DNA from: Streptomyces melanogenes
GTDB taxonomy: Bacteria > Actinomycetota > Actinomycetes > Streptomycetales > Streptomycetaceae
DNA length: 64,000 bases
Direction of reading: 5' to 3'
Assembly (NCBI RefSeq): GCF_014649795.1
Contig: NZ_BMTS01000001.1
Span: 496,001-560,000 of the forward strand
Positions 33,468 through 42,069 of the stretch are shown here, in pieces. The notes beneath the pieces were generated by a model. That model was not told where the DNA came from. It worked only from the letters and a program-made list of their open reading frames with translations, and did not search any database. The position numbers and the translations under genes were made by a program. Every line of letters starts with the position of its first letter. Within the stretch, counting starts at the first letter, position 1.

Positions 33468-35986
33468 CCGTGCAGACCATGGACCGGGCGGACGAACACC
33501 ACTACTGGCAGGGCGCGTTCATCGGGGACGAGGAGGCCGGGCGGCGCCTGGCCGCGCTGCCCGCCGCCGTCGAGGAGGCGCTCGCGAGCCCGCTGGAGAC
33601 CGAGACGGTCCTCGCCGCGTGCGACGCGCTCGCCACCGCCCTGCGCGACGAGCGGCATCCGGTACGGGAGCGGCTCGCCCGGCACCTGCCCGAGGGTGAG
33701 GACCCCGCCGTCCTCGGCGAGCTGGGCACCTACCTCAGCCGGACCGAGCTCACCCGCAAGCTGCGCCGCGAACTCGGCGGCACCGCGCCGGGACGGCTCA
33801 ACCGGCCAGACGCCCGCGAGACGGTCTACGAGGCCTGGGCGCCCGTCGGCCTGGTCGCCCACATCGCGCCGGGCAACGCGGCCACGGTCGCCCCGCTCAG
33901 CATCGTCGAGGGCCTGCTCGCCGGGAACGTCAACATCCTCAAGACCAGCAGCGGCGACTCGTTGCTCACCCAGCACCTGCTGGCCGAGCTGGTCACGCTC
34001 GACACCACCGGCGCCCTCGCCGCCCGCGTCATCGTGCTGAGCTTCTCCTCCTCCCGCAAGGAGTGGCTGGAGCTGATGTGCGCGCCAGCCGACGCGGTCG
34101 CGGTGTGGGGCGGCGAGAGCGCCGTCGAAGGGGTCGCCGCCCATGTGCCGCCCGGCTGCCGCCTGGTGGAGTGGGGACACCGCATCTCCTTCGCCTACCT
34201 CACCCGCGACGCCTGGGACGAGGGCGCGACGCTGGAGGCGCTGGCGGCCGACGTGTGCCGGTACGAGCAGCAGGCCTGCTCCAGCCCCCAGGTGGTCTAC
34301 CTCGACACCGAGGACGAGCAGGACGTCTTCGCCTTCGCCGAGCGCTTCGCCGACGTCCTGGCGGCCCGGCCCGCCGCCGTGCCCGATCCGGCCGGTCCCG
34401 ACCTCGCGGCGCAGGCCGAGCTGACCACCACCGAGCTGGTGGCCCGCCTGGAGGAACACCTCGGTCTGACCCGGGTGTTCGCCGCCGCCGACGGCTCCTG
34501 GCGGGTCATGGCCGACACCCGGCCCGCCCTCACCGCCTCGCCGCTGCACCGCAGCGTGTGGGTCAAGCCGCTGCCGCGCAAGAAGCTGATCGGCGCCCTG
34601 CGCCCGATGCGCCGATACCTCCAGACCGCGGGCATCGCGGCGAGCTCCACCGACACCGCCGAGCTCTCCCGCGCGGTCTTCGCCGCGGGCGTCACCCGGG
34701 TCACCCCGGTCGGCGCGATGCTGGGCGGCTACTCGGGCGAGCCGCACGACGGTGTGTACGCGCTCCAGCGCTACAGCCGCCGCGTCGCGGTCCAGGCCGA
34801 CGCCCGGTTCGCCACCACCGCCTGCCTCGACGACCTGGCCCGGCCGGTCGTCCTGCCGCCGCCCAGCGGCCCGCTGACCGGCAAGGAGGAGGTCCAGGAG
34901 CTCAACCGCCACGTCACCAGGGCCGACGCCGAGCTGTACTTCCGCAGCGGCGGCAGCACCGGCGACCCGGCGCTCTCGCTGTTCAGCTACGACGACTACG
35001 ACACCCAGATGCACGCCGCCGCCCGCGGTCTGCTCGCCGCGGGCTACGACCCGATGGGCGACCGCACCGCCAACCTCTTCTACTGCGGCGGCATGTACGG
35101 CAGCTTCATCAGCTTCTTCTCCATCCTGGAGCGCCTCGGCGGCGTCCAACTGCCGCTCGCGGCCGGCCCCGACCACCGGGCCACCGCCCAGGCGCTGATC
35201 GCCCACAAGGCGGACACCCTCTTCGGCATGCCCTCCTACCTGTGGCAGCTGCTGCACGAGGAGGCGGACGCGCTGCGCGAGTACGGCGGCATCCGCAAGG
35301 TGTTCTACGGCGGCGAGCACTTCACCGACGCCCAGCGGCGCACCCTGCGGGACACCTTCGGCATCGAGGTCGTCCGCTCCATCACGTACGGCAGCACCGA
35401 CCTCGGCCCGCTCGGCTACCAGTGCACCGAGAGCACCGGCGGCGTCCACCACCTCCACGCCGATCTGCACACCATGGAGATACTCGACCTCGCCGCCGAC
35501 CGGCCGGTGGCGCCGGGCGAGACGGGCCGTCTGGTGTTCACCACGCACGCCCGGCGCGGCCAGCAGCTCGGGCGTTACGTGATCGGCGACCTCGGGCGCG
35601 CGGTCGACGGCCGCTGCCCCTGCGGCAGCCACGCACCCCGCTTCGAGCTGCGCGGCAGGACCGGGGACGTGATGCGGGTGGCCACGTACTTCCTCAACCA
35701 CCGCCGCTTCACTGCCATCGCGCAGGAACGGGCCGCCTACAGCGGCGAACTCCAGACCGTCCTCACCCGGCAGGACACCCGCGAACGGCTCACCGTCCGG
35801 GTGGAACGCTCCGGCGCGGTCGACGCCGGGCCGCTGCGCGAGGCCTTCCTGACCGACTACCCCGAGCTGCGCTCGGCCGTCACCGAGCGGCTGCTCGACC
35901 TCACGGTGGAGGCGGTCGACGGCGCGTCCCTGGACCGCAGCCCCACCAGCGGCAAGCTGCGCTCGGTGGTGGACCTGCGCGGATAG
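33464..35986 (+). CDS. LuxC-like acyl reductase fused to a PaaK-like adenylating domain
   Basis: 840 residues from GTG 33464, GTGA overlap with luxE-like. Residues 1 to about 465 are LuxC-like: VGLVAHIAPGNAATVAPLSIVEGLLAGNVNILKTSSGDSLL for NADPH binding, VWGGESAVEGVAAHVPPGCRLVEWGHRISFAYL, and EQQACSSPQVVYL with the acyl-accepting Cys272, matching the active-site Cys of LuxC reductases. Residues about 475-840 are a complete PaaK-like ANL domain with SGGSTG (495-500), NLFYCGGMYGSF, FYGGEHF and TYGSTDLGPLGYQC. LuxC reduces an acyl thioester to aldehyde with NADPH. The fusion would couple acid activation directly to reduction. The domain junction is around Pro465-Glu480. A strong terminator follows. 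Confidence 0.92.
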   Translation: MTVQTMDRADEHHYWQGAFIGDEEAGRRLAALPAAVEEALASPLETETVLAACDALATALRDERHPVRERLARHLPEGEDPAVLGELGTYLSRTELTRKLRRELGGTAPGRLNRPDARETVYEAWAPVGLVAHIAPGNAATVAPLSIVEGLLAGNVNILKTSSGDSLLTQHLLAELVTLDTTGALAARVIVLSFSSSRKEWLELMCAPADAVAVWGGESAVEGVAAHVPPGCRLVEWGHRISFAYLTRDAWDEGATLEALAADVCRYEQQACSSPQVVYLDTEDEQDVFAFAERFADVLAARPAAVPDPAGPDLAAQAELTTTELVARLEEHLGLTRVFAAADGSWRVMADTRPALTASPLHRSVWVKPLPRKKLIGALRPMRRYLQTAGIAASSTDTAELSRAVFAAGVTRVTPVGAMLGGYSGEPHDGVYALQRYSRRVAVQADARFATTACLDDLARPVVLPPPSGPLTGKEEVQELNRHVTRADAELYFRSGGSTGDPALSLFSYDDYDTQMHAAARGLLAAGYDPMGDRTANLFYCGGMYGSFISFFSILERLGGVQLPLAAGPDHRATAQALIAHKADTLFGMPSYLWQLLHEEADALREYGGIRKVFYGGEHFTDAQRRTLRDTFGIEVVRSITYGSTDLGPLGYQCTESTGGVHHLHADLHTMEILDLAADRPVAPGETGRLVFTTHARRGQQLGRYVIGDLGRAVDGRCPCGSHAPRFELRGRTGDVMRVATYFLNHRRFTAIAQERAAYSGELQTVLTRQDTRERLTVRVERSGAVDAGPLREAFLTDYPELRSAVTERLLDLTVEAVDGASLDRSPTSGKLRSVVDLRG

Positions 35987-35997
35987 GCTCCGCTTCT

Positions 35998-36032
35998 CCT
36001 GTCGGCCCGGGCAGCGCGCCCGGGCCGACAGG
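35998..36032 (+). terminator. Terminator of the lux-like operon
   Basis: Perfect 15-bp stem CCTGTCGGCCCGGGC / GCCCGGGCCGACAGG with a 5-nt loop, beginning 12 nt after the stop. One of the strongest hairpins in the window. Confidence 0.9.
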
Positions 36033-36346
36033 GAACCCTCAGGTGTCTCCGTCGCCCCAGGACTACCAGAAGCCGCGCCCGCGCCCCGGGCACACGCGGC
36101 CTCACCGTGACGGCTCACGAGGTGAGCGCGTGAGCCGGTCATGATCCCGGTGCGCTCTTGGCGTGCTCCTTGCCGCCCCTACCCGGCACGGTAGAGCGCC
36201 GACCATGCTCATACCTACCTTCCCGACGGCACCCGGCCCGGCTCTGTCCGCTGCTGCCGTACGTATTCCGACGCCGCACCCTGGGCCGCTTGCCCGGTCG
36301 CGACAGTCCGCGACGTTCCTTCCCTCCACTGACAGAACGGAACGCC
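36033..36346. other. 314-nt upstream region of the SulP gene
   Basis: No gene supported. Open frames here lack ribosome-binding sites and recognisable products. It presumably carries the SulP promoter; no clear -35/-10 pair or operator was recognised. Confidence 0.45.
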
Positions 36347-37816
36347 ATGAACACACGTCCAGCGCCGGCCCTTGTGCTGCGCACCGACCTCGCCGCGTCC
36401 CTCGTCGTCTTCCTCGTCGCGCTCCCGCTGTGCGTGGGCGTGGCGGTCGCCTCCGGCGTCCCCGCCGAACTCGGCCTGATCACCGGCATAGTCGGCGGAC
36501 TGGTCGCCGGGCTGCTGCCCGGGAGCAGTCTCCAGGTGTCCGGCCCCGCGGCCGGTCTGACCGTGCTCGTCTACACCGCCGTCACCGAATACGGCCTCGC
36601 CGCGCTGGGCGTCGTCGTCCTCTTGGCGGGACTCATCCAACTCGCGCTCGGGGCGCTGCGGATGGGCCGCTGGTTCCGTGCCATCTCGCTGGCCGTGGTG
36701 GAGGGCATGCTGGCGGGCATCGGGCTGCTCCTGATCGCCGGTCAGCTGTACATCCTCGCCGACCGCAAGGGCCCCGGCGCGGGCGTGCCCAACATCGCGG
36801 GCCTGCCGGGGCTGGCCGCGGAGGTCGCGCGCTCGGCGACCGCGCTCACCGCGCTCGCCGTCGGCGCGGGCACCATCGCCGTGATGGCGGGCTGGAAGAG
36901 GCTGCCCGCCCGGTGCCAGTTGCTGCCGGGCGCCCTGGCCGCCGTGGGCGGCGCCACCGCCCTGACGATCGTGCTCGGGCTGCCGGTGGCACGGGTGCGG
37001 GTGAGCGGCCTCGCCTCCGCCGTCCAGCCGCCGGGCTCCTCGGAGTTCGCCAAGCTCGCGGACACGGGGCTGCTGGCCACGGTGCTCGCGTTCGCGCTGA
37101 TCGCCTCCGCCGAGTCCCTGTTCAGCGCGGCCGCGGTCGACCGGCTGCACACCGGGCCGCGCACCGACTACGACAAGGAGCTGATCGCGCAGGGCATGGG
37201 CAACACGGTGTGCGGACTGCTCGGCGCGCTGCCGATGACCGCGGTCATCGTGCGCAGCGCCGCCAATGTGCAGGCCGGTGCCCGCACCAAGGCGTCGCGC
37301 GTCCTGCACGGCGTCTGGCTCCTGCTGTTCGCGGCGCTGCTGCCCGGCGCGCTCACCTACGTACCCACCGCCGCGCTCGCCGGTGTCCTCGTGCACGCCG
37401 GTTTCAAACTCCTGCCGGTGAAGGGCATGTTGACGCTGTGGAGCTCCCACCGGGGTGAGGCGGTGGTGCTGGCGGCGACGGCGCTGGCGATCCTGTTCAC
37501 CAACATGTTCGAGGGCGTCCTCATCGGTCTGCTGCTGGCCGTGGTCAAGGCCGCCTGGGAGACCTCCCACGTGCACATCGAGGTCACGGACGACGGGGAA
37601 GGCCTGGTCAGCGCCCATGTGATCGGCAAGGCCACGTTCCTGCGGCTGCCGCGCATCCTGGAGACGCTGGAAAAACTCCCCAAGGACCGGGCCGTACACC
37701 TCCATCTGGCCGGACTGCGCCACCTCGACCACGCGTGTCTGAGCGCGCTGCAGAACTGGGCGGACGAACACAACCGGGCGAGCAGCGAGGAGGTCCGGCT
37801 GGTGCATCCCGCCTGA
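36347..37816 (+). CDS. SulP family inorganic anion transporter
   Basis: 489 residues from ATG 36347. SulP features: DLAASLVVFLVALPLCVGVAVASGVPAELGLITGIVGGLVAGLLPGS in helices 1-2, VSGPAAGLTVLVY, ALIASAESLFSAAAVDRLH, a GNTVCGLLGALPMTAVIVRSAAN block and about 10-12 hydrophobic segments. A short C-terminal STAS-like region ends SALQNWADEHNRASSEEVRLVHP. The family takes up sulfate, bicarbonate or other anions; no carbonic anhydrase is fused or adjacent, so substrate choice stays open. It is a single gene after the lux-like operon terminator. Confidence 0.92.
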   Translation: MNTRPAPALVLRTDLAASLVVFLVALPLCVGVAVASGVPAELGLITGIVGGLVAGLLPGSSLQVSGPAAGLTVLVYTAVTEYGLAALGVVVLLAGLIQLALGALRMGRWFRAISLAVVEGMLAGIGLLLIAGQLYILADRKGPGAGVPNIAGLPGLAAEVARSATALTALAVGAGTIAVMAGWKRLPARCQLLPGALAAVGGATALTIVLGLPVARVRVSGLASAVQPPGSSEFAKLADTGLLATVLAFALIASAESLFSAAAVDRLHTGPRTDYDKELIAQGMGNTVCGLLGALPMTAVIVRSAANVQAGARTKASRVLHGVWLLLFAALLPGALTYVPTAALAGVLVHAGFKLLPVKGMLTLWSSHRGEAVVLAATALAILFTNMFEGVLIGLLLAVVKAAWETSHVHIEVTDDGEGLVSAHVIGKATFLRLPRILETLEKLPKDRAVHLHLAGLRHLDHACLSALQNWADEHNRASSEEVRLVHPA

Positions 37817-37934
37817 CGATCGGCTCGCGGTCCCTCGGGTCTGAAACCACATCAGGGTGGTACGCGTCATGGTGGTGTGCGGAGCGTCCTGTTCCGTGCG
37901 TGGTCGTGTCGAGTACGAGACTGAGGAGACCGCC

Positions 37935-38531
37935 GTGTCGCGTCCCCGAGTTCGCTGGTCCGCCGTCGCCGTCGTGGCCGCCGGTCTGACGTTGGGTGGT
38001 TGCGGCGGCGACCACTCGGGGGAGGCGGCGGCCACCAGCAGTGTGCCGAGGGCCTCGGCCAGTGGGGGTGGCAGCTCGGCGCCGGCCCCCTCGGGGCACA
38101 GAAGCGCCGCATCCGGCGGGCGCTGCCGGACCGCCGACCTCGGCTTCGCCATCGTGCCGACCAGCCGCGCCAAGAACCCCAACCTCCAGTACGCGCTGAC
38201 CATCACGCTCACCAACAAGGGCGCCACGTCCTGTGTGATGACCGGGTATCCGGGCGTGGACCTCGTCGGGCCCCTGACGTGGTCGCTGGCCCGGCAGACC
38301 GCCGTGCAGCCGCACCGGGTCACGGTGCGGCCGGGCGCCACCACCACCTTCACCATCTTCTATCTGCCGTACGTCCAGGGCAGCGGCGACGAGTTCAAAC
38401 CCACCCGCATCGTGGTCACCCCGCCGGGCGAGACCCACTCCCACACCCTGCCGTGGCCGGTCGGTTCGATCCTGCTCCAGGACGCGGCCACCCACCCCGG
38501 TACGTATGTGAGTCCGGTCGGCGCCAAGTAG
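37935..38531 (+). CDS. DUF4232-like lipoprotein
   Basis: 198 residues from GTG 37935, with GAGGAG 6 nt upstream; the frame is open further 5' but without start support. The signal ends in lipobox LTLGGC, so the mature protein should be lipid-anchored on the outer face of the membrane. A Ser/Ala/Gly/Pro linker precedes a beta-rich domain: CRTADLGFAIV, LQYALTITLTNKGATSCVMTGYPGVDLVG and ARQTAVQPHRVTVRPGATTTFTI. This is the pattern of the actinobacterial DUF4232 domain, whose function is unknown. It converges on the uracil-DNA-glycosylase-like gene. Confidence 0.85.
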   Translation: MSRPRVRWSAVAVVAAGLTLGGCGGDHSGEAAATSSVPRASASGGGSSAPAPSGHRSAASGGRCRTADLGFAIVPTSRAKNPNLQYALTITLTNKGATSCVMTGYPGVDLVGPLTWSLARQTAVQPHRVTVRPGATTTFTIFYLPYVQGSGDEFKPTRIVVTPPGETHSHTLPWPVGSILLQDAATHPGTYVSPVGAK

Positions 38532-38547
38532 CCCGGAGGCAGCGGGA

Positions 38548-39363
38548 TCAGGAGAAGGGGCGCTGGTCCTGGGGGATCTGGACCATGATCGTGGCGCGCT
38601 TCTCCGCGGGCGTCGCCCCCTGGCGGCTGGCCCACGGCTCGTCGGAGCGCATCCACGCCGGAAGCCCCGGCGGCAGGTCGGCCGAGGGGATGGTGGCGAG
38701 GTCGGCCGGGGTGAGGGTGCTCCCGTACAGGGCGAGCGGGCGGTTGGTGTCGGGCGTGACCGTGCCGTGCAGCGCGTTGAGCGCCTCGTTCCAGTTCGTC
38801 AGCAGCCTGGTCATGGCCTCCGCCGGGTCGGTCCCGGAGCCCGCCGCGCTGTCGGGGAACGTGGGATGGAGGATGTGCTGGTAGGCGCCGTCGAACGCGG
38901 CGCCTGACGGGGTCTTGCGCCAGATCTGGTACGCGGTGTCCGCGAGCCCGCCCAGCGCGATCACCGCCTCGATGGGCTGATGGGCGACGAGCGCGTCCAG
39001 CCAGCCGTGCCGGTACGCGGCGATGTGTTCGTCCTTGGCGTGGGCGTTGCCCCCGCCCTGCCCGAACACGCTGTACACATACGTGTTGACCATCACGTAG
39101 CTCGTGTCGATGCCGAGCTTGGCCAGGAAGCCCTGGAAGCGGCGGCCCGCGGTGCCGACGAGGATCCGGCGGGTGATGGCCTCGTGGGCCGCCGGGTCCT
39201 GCCCGATGACCAGCACGCGGGCCGTGCCGTCGAGCCGCCCGCGGTGGAAGATCGGGCCCCACTCCACGCGGAAGTCGGTGGCCGGATAGATGTCGGGTCC
39301 GGGGTAGTCGCGCACGAGCGAGGCGTACGGCTCCTGCGCGTAGCCGGGGTCGAAGGGGTGCAT
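38548..39363 (-). CDS. Uracil-DNA glycosylase superfamily protein
   Basis: 271 residues. UDG-superfamily elements: RVLVIGQDPAAHEAITRRILVGTAGRRFQGFLAKLGI for the motif A region with GQDP, MVNTYVYSVFGQGG, EAVIALGGLADTAY, and HILHPTFPD as the motif B His region. The family removes uracil or other damaged bases from DNA. It lacks the Cys cluster of family 4 and 5 enzymes and does not match family 1 exactly, so it belongs to one of the less studied actinobacterial groups. It could act on DNA damage or have another nucleotide-related role. Confidence 0.8.
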   Translation of the reverse strand: MHPFDPGYAQEPYASLVRDYPGPDIYPATDFRVEWGPIFHRGRLDGTARVLVIGQDPAAHEAITRRILVGTAGRRFQGFLAKLGIDTSYVMVNTYVYSVFGQGGGNAHAKDEHIAAYRHGWLDALVAHQPIEAVIALGGLADTAYQIWRKTPSGAAFDGAYQHILHPTFPDSAAGSGTDPAEAMTRLLTNWNEALNALHGTVTPDTNRPLALYGSTLTPADLATIPSADLPPGLPAWMRSDEPWASRQGATPAEKRATIMVQIPQDQRPFS

Positions 39364-39445
39364 GCGGGGCTCCTACTCCATGCGGGCGATCAGCCATGAC
39401 AGAAGGTGATCGCTGGATGACATTACGGCATGGTGTCTATTAAGT

Positions 39446-39475
39446 GATGTTCATCCGATATGTGGTGTTCATCCG
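39446..39475 (+). repeat. Two direct GTTCATCCG repeats upstream of the amidohydrolase gene
   Basis: GATGTTCATCCG (39446-39457) and GGTGTTCATCCG (39464-39475) are 18 bp apart, just before the amidohydrolase start at 39509. Possible activator site; nothing nearby identifies the regulator. Confidence 0.45.
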
Positions 39476-39508
39476 TGCCTCTCGGGGGGGCGGCGAGAAG
39501 GGACCCGC

Positions 39509-41140
39509 ATGTCGCCTGGAGCAGATGCCCCGGATACCGGCCGGTTCGCCCTGCGCGGCCGGATCGTCACCCTCGACGCGGCGGGCACCGTGATCGAGGA
39601 CGGAACCCTCTATGTGGCCGACGCGCACATCGCCGCGGTCCTCCCGGCCACCGCACCCGCCCCGCCCGGCTTCGAAGGGGTGGTGCCCGTCGACACCCGC
39701 GGCTCGGTCTACCCCGGGCTGATCGAACTGCACAACCACCTTCCGTACGACGTGCTCCCGCTGTGGCAGGTGGCGAAGAAGTACGGCAACCGCGCGCAGT
39801 GGGGCGGCAGCGGCAACCCCGCCTACCGCACCCTGGTCACCGGGCCGATGAAGGTGCTCGGCCAGGACCCCCGTCTGATGCCCGCCGTCGTGCGGTACGT
39901 CGAGGCCAAGGCGCTGGTCAACGGCACCACCACCAGCCAGGGCATCGCCCTGTTCAGCAACGCGGGCGCCCGCCGCATGTACCGGGGCATCGTCCGCAAC
40001 GTCGAGCAGACCGACACCCCGGACCTGCCCGAGGCGGCCTCGCGCATCGCCGACGTGGAGGCGAGCGACGCCGAGAAGTTCCTGGCCCGGCTCAAGCAGC
40101 CGCACCGGCTGCTCCTCCATCTGGCGGAGGGCACCGACGCGGCCGCCCGGGCCCACTTCCAGGCCCTCCAGTTCCAGCCCGGCAAGTGGGCGATCACCGA
40201 GAACCTGGTGGGCATCCACTGCACCGGCCTGACGGCCGACGACTTCACCGTCTTCGCCGACCACGGCGGCTCCATGGTGTGGTCGCCGCTCTCCAACCTC
40301 CTGCTGTACGGGAAGACCGCGGACATCGCCGCCGCCAAACGGGCCGGTGTGCTGATGGGCCTGGGCTCGGACTGGTCGGTGTCGGGGAGCAAGGGGCTGC
40401 TCGGCGAGCTCAAGGCCGCCCGGCTGGCCTCCACCGCCGCCGGATCCGTCTTCAGCGACCAGGAGCTGGTCGCCATGGTCACCCGGGACGCGGCCAGGAT
40501 CCTGCGCTGGGACACGGCCCTGGGGTCGCTGGGCGCCGGGATGCGCGCCGACCTGGTCGTCGTCGACGGCGCCGACGGCGACCCGTACACCTCGCTCATC
40601 GACGCCCGAGACAAGGACATCCGGCTGGTCGCCGTCGACGGCGTCGCCCGCTACGGATCCCGTCGGCTCATGCACGCCCTGGCCCCGGGCGAAACCCTGG
40701 AGCAGGTCCCCGGGATGTCGGCGGACCACGTCCTGCACCTGCACGACGGCACGGCCGACACCATCGTGGCCGGGCTGACCCTCACCGACGCCACCGAGCG
40801 GCTGACCGGTGCGCTGGCCGACCTCCCGGCCCTCGCCGACGCGCCCGTACCGCCGATGACGGCGGCGCCCGACGGGAGTGTGCGCTGGCAACTGGCCCTG
40901 GACGAGATCGAGCCCACCGGCGCCGAACTGCGGCCCCGTCTGCCGCTGCTGAGCGCGAACGGGGCGACACACCCGTCCGGGCCCGGCATCGGCGTGCTCA
41001 CCGCCGCCCCGGCCGAGCTCGAACCGGTGGTGCTCGACGCCCTGACCGCGTCCGGCGACCACACCTTCCTCCACACCCTGGCCGACGAGGCCAACCTGCC
41101 CGCCGACTACGCCGAAGCGCTGTCCCGCCTGCTGACCTGA
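39509..41140 (+). CDS. Metal-dependent amidohydrolase
   Basis: 543 residues. The amidohydrolase fold is clear: FALRGRIVTLDAAGTVIEDGTLYV, YPGLIELHNHLPYD with the HxH metal pair, LLLHLAEG and GIHCTGL with further His ligands, and GLGSDWSVSGSKGLL with the Asp. The C-terminal composite sandwich returns as GMRADLVVVDGADGD. Members hydrolyse amide or C-N bonds of purines, hydantoins, guanidines and related rings; the closest subgroup is the cytosine deaminase/ATZ-TRZ-like one. A long C-terminal extension of about 130 residues is unusual. It begins a same-strand cluster with the HExxE, small acidic and patatin genes. Confidence 0.88.
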   Translation: MSPGADAPDTGRFALRGRIVTLDAAGTVIEDGTLYVADAHIAAVLPATAPAPPGFEGVVPVDTRGSVYPGLIELHNHLPYDVLPLWQVAKKYGNRAQWGGSGNPAYRTLVTGPMKVLGQDPRLMPAVVRYVEAKALVNGTTTSQGIALFSNAGARRMYRGIVRNVEQTDTPDLPEAASRIADVEASDAEKFLARLKQPHRLLLHLAEGTDAAARAHFQALQFQPGKWAITENLVGIHCTGLTADDFTVFADHGGSMVWSPLSNLLLYGKTADIAAAKRAGVLMGLGSDWSVSGSKGLLGELKAARLASTAAGSVFSDQELVAMVTRDAARILRWDTALGSLGAGMRADLVVVDGADGDPYTSLIDARDKDIRLVAVDGVARYGSRRLMHALAPGETLEQVPGMSADHVLHLHDGTADTIVAGLTLTDATERLTGALADLPALADAPVPPMTAAPDGSVRWQLALDEIEPTGAELRPRLPLLSANGATHPSGPGIGVLTAAPAELEPVVLDALTASGDHTFLHTLADEANLPADYAEALSRLLT

Positions 41141-41187
41141 CCACCCCGTCCCCGTGGAACCCCTCCGCGGCAGAAAAGGAGCCCGGC

Positions 41188-42069
41188 ATGCTGGTCACCC
41201 AGCTCGCCCTCGTATCCGAGACCGACGAGATCACCCCCTCCCAGCTCACCCGTGTGGCCGCCGCCCTCCAGAAGCAGGCCATCCGGGACTTCGCGCCGCT
41301 GTGGCAGATCCCCGCGTCCGTCGACGCCTTCGACAGCCTCCACGACGTGCCCGTCGGCTACTGGCCGATGATCGTCCGCGACGACATCGGTGAACCCGGG
41401 GCGGCCGGTGTCCACATGGACAAGAACGGCCAGCCGTTCTCCTTGATCCAGTACAGCGACAGCTGGTCGCTGACCGCCAGCCACGAAATGCTGGAGATGC
41501 TCTGCGACCCCTATGGCAGCAAGGTGGTGGCCGGGCAGTCGCCGAAGAAGGGCCAGGGCGTGGTGGAGTTCCTCGTCGAGGTCGCCGACCCGTCCGAGGC
41601 CCCCGAGAACGGCTACACCATCAACGGGTTCCTGGTCTCGGACTTCTTCACCCCGAACTTCTACGACCCCGTCCAGGCTCCCGGCGTGCGCTACAGCTTC
41701 ACCGGCAAGCTGGACGGCCCGCGCAAGATCCTGGACGGCGGATACCTGAGCTGGCGCGAACCGGTCAGCGACCACTGGTGGCAGCAGATCTGGTTCGGCA
41801 CGAAGAATCCCACCTTCCGCGACCTGGGCAAGCTCACCGCCCGGACCGGCAGTCTGCGCTCGGCCATCGACGCCCGTACCAAGACGAACGAGCGGATCGC
41901 GGCCAGCGGTCCGGAGTCCGAGCGCTTCGCCGCGGCGAAGACACTCACCGCCGCCGTCCAGGAGACCACCGCCTCCCGCGCCGACCTCTGGCGCGGCCAG
42001 ATCGAGGAGCTGAAGGCCGGACAGGTCACCGAGGGAACCTGGGAGGGCGGCAAGGCCGACCATGGCTAG
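41188..42069 (+). CDS. Uncharacterised protein with HExxExxxDP motif
   Basis: 293 residues from ATG 41188, with AAAAGGAG upstream. No signal peptide or helix is seen. The centre contains VHMDKNGQPFSLIQYSDSW followed by SHEMLEMLCDP: His99, Glu100, Glu103 and Asp107 resemble a metal site of the HExxE kind rather than the HExxH of common metalloproteases. The C-terminal 90 residues are helical and charged (KTNERIAASGPESERFAAAKTL). I do not recognise a named family. It sits between an amidohydrolase and a patatin, 47 nt after the former, and its stop overlaps the next small gene by 8 nt. Confidence 0.8.
   Translation: MLVTQLALVSETDEITPSQLTRVAAALQKQAIRDFAPLWQIPASVDAFDSLHDVPVGYWPMIVRDDIGEPGAAGVHMDKNGQPFSLIQYSDSWSLTASHEMLEMLCDPYGSKVVAGQSPKKGQGVVEFLVEVADPSEAPENGYTINGFLVSDFFTPNFYDPVQAPGVRYSFTGKLDGPRKILDGGYLSWREPVSDHWWQQIWFGTKNPTFRDLGKLTARTGSLRSAIDARTKTNERIAASGPESERFAAAKTLTAAVQETTASRADLWRGQIEELKAGQVTEGTWEGGKADHG

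Noticed and set aside
28629..35986. A bioluminescence operon
   Set aside because: LuxC and LuxE-like domains are clear, but no luciferase alpha/beta, LuxD or flavin reductase gene is present in or near the operon.
33266..36142. 958-codon minus-strand open frame opposite the LuxC-PaaK fusion
   Set aside because: A GC-rich shadow frame: low-complexity Gly/Ala/Val/Arg product, no domain, no RBS, while the plus strand encodes clear conserved domains.
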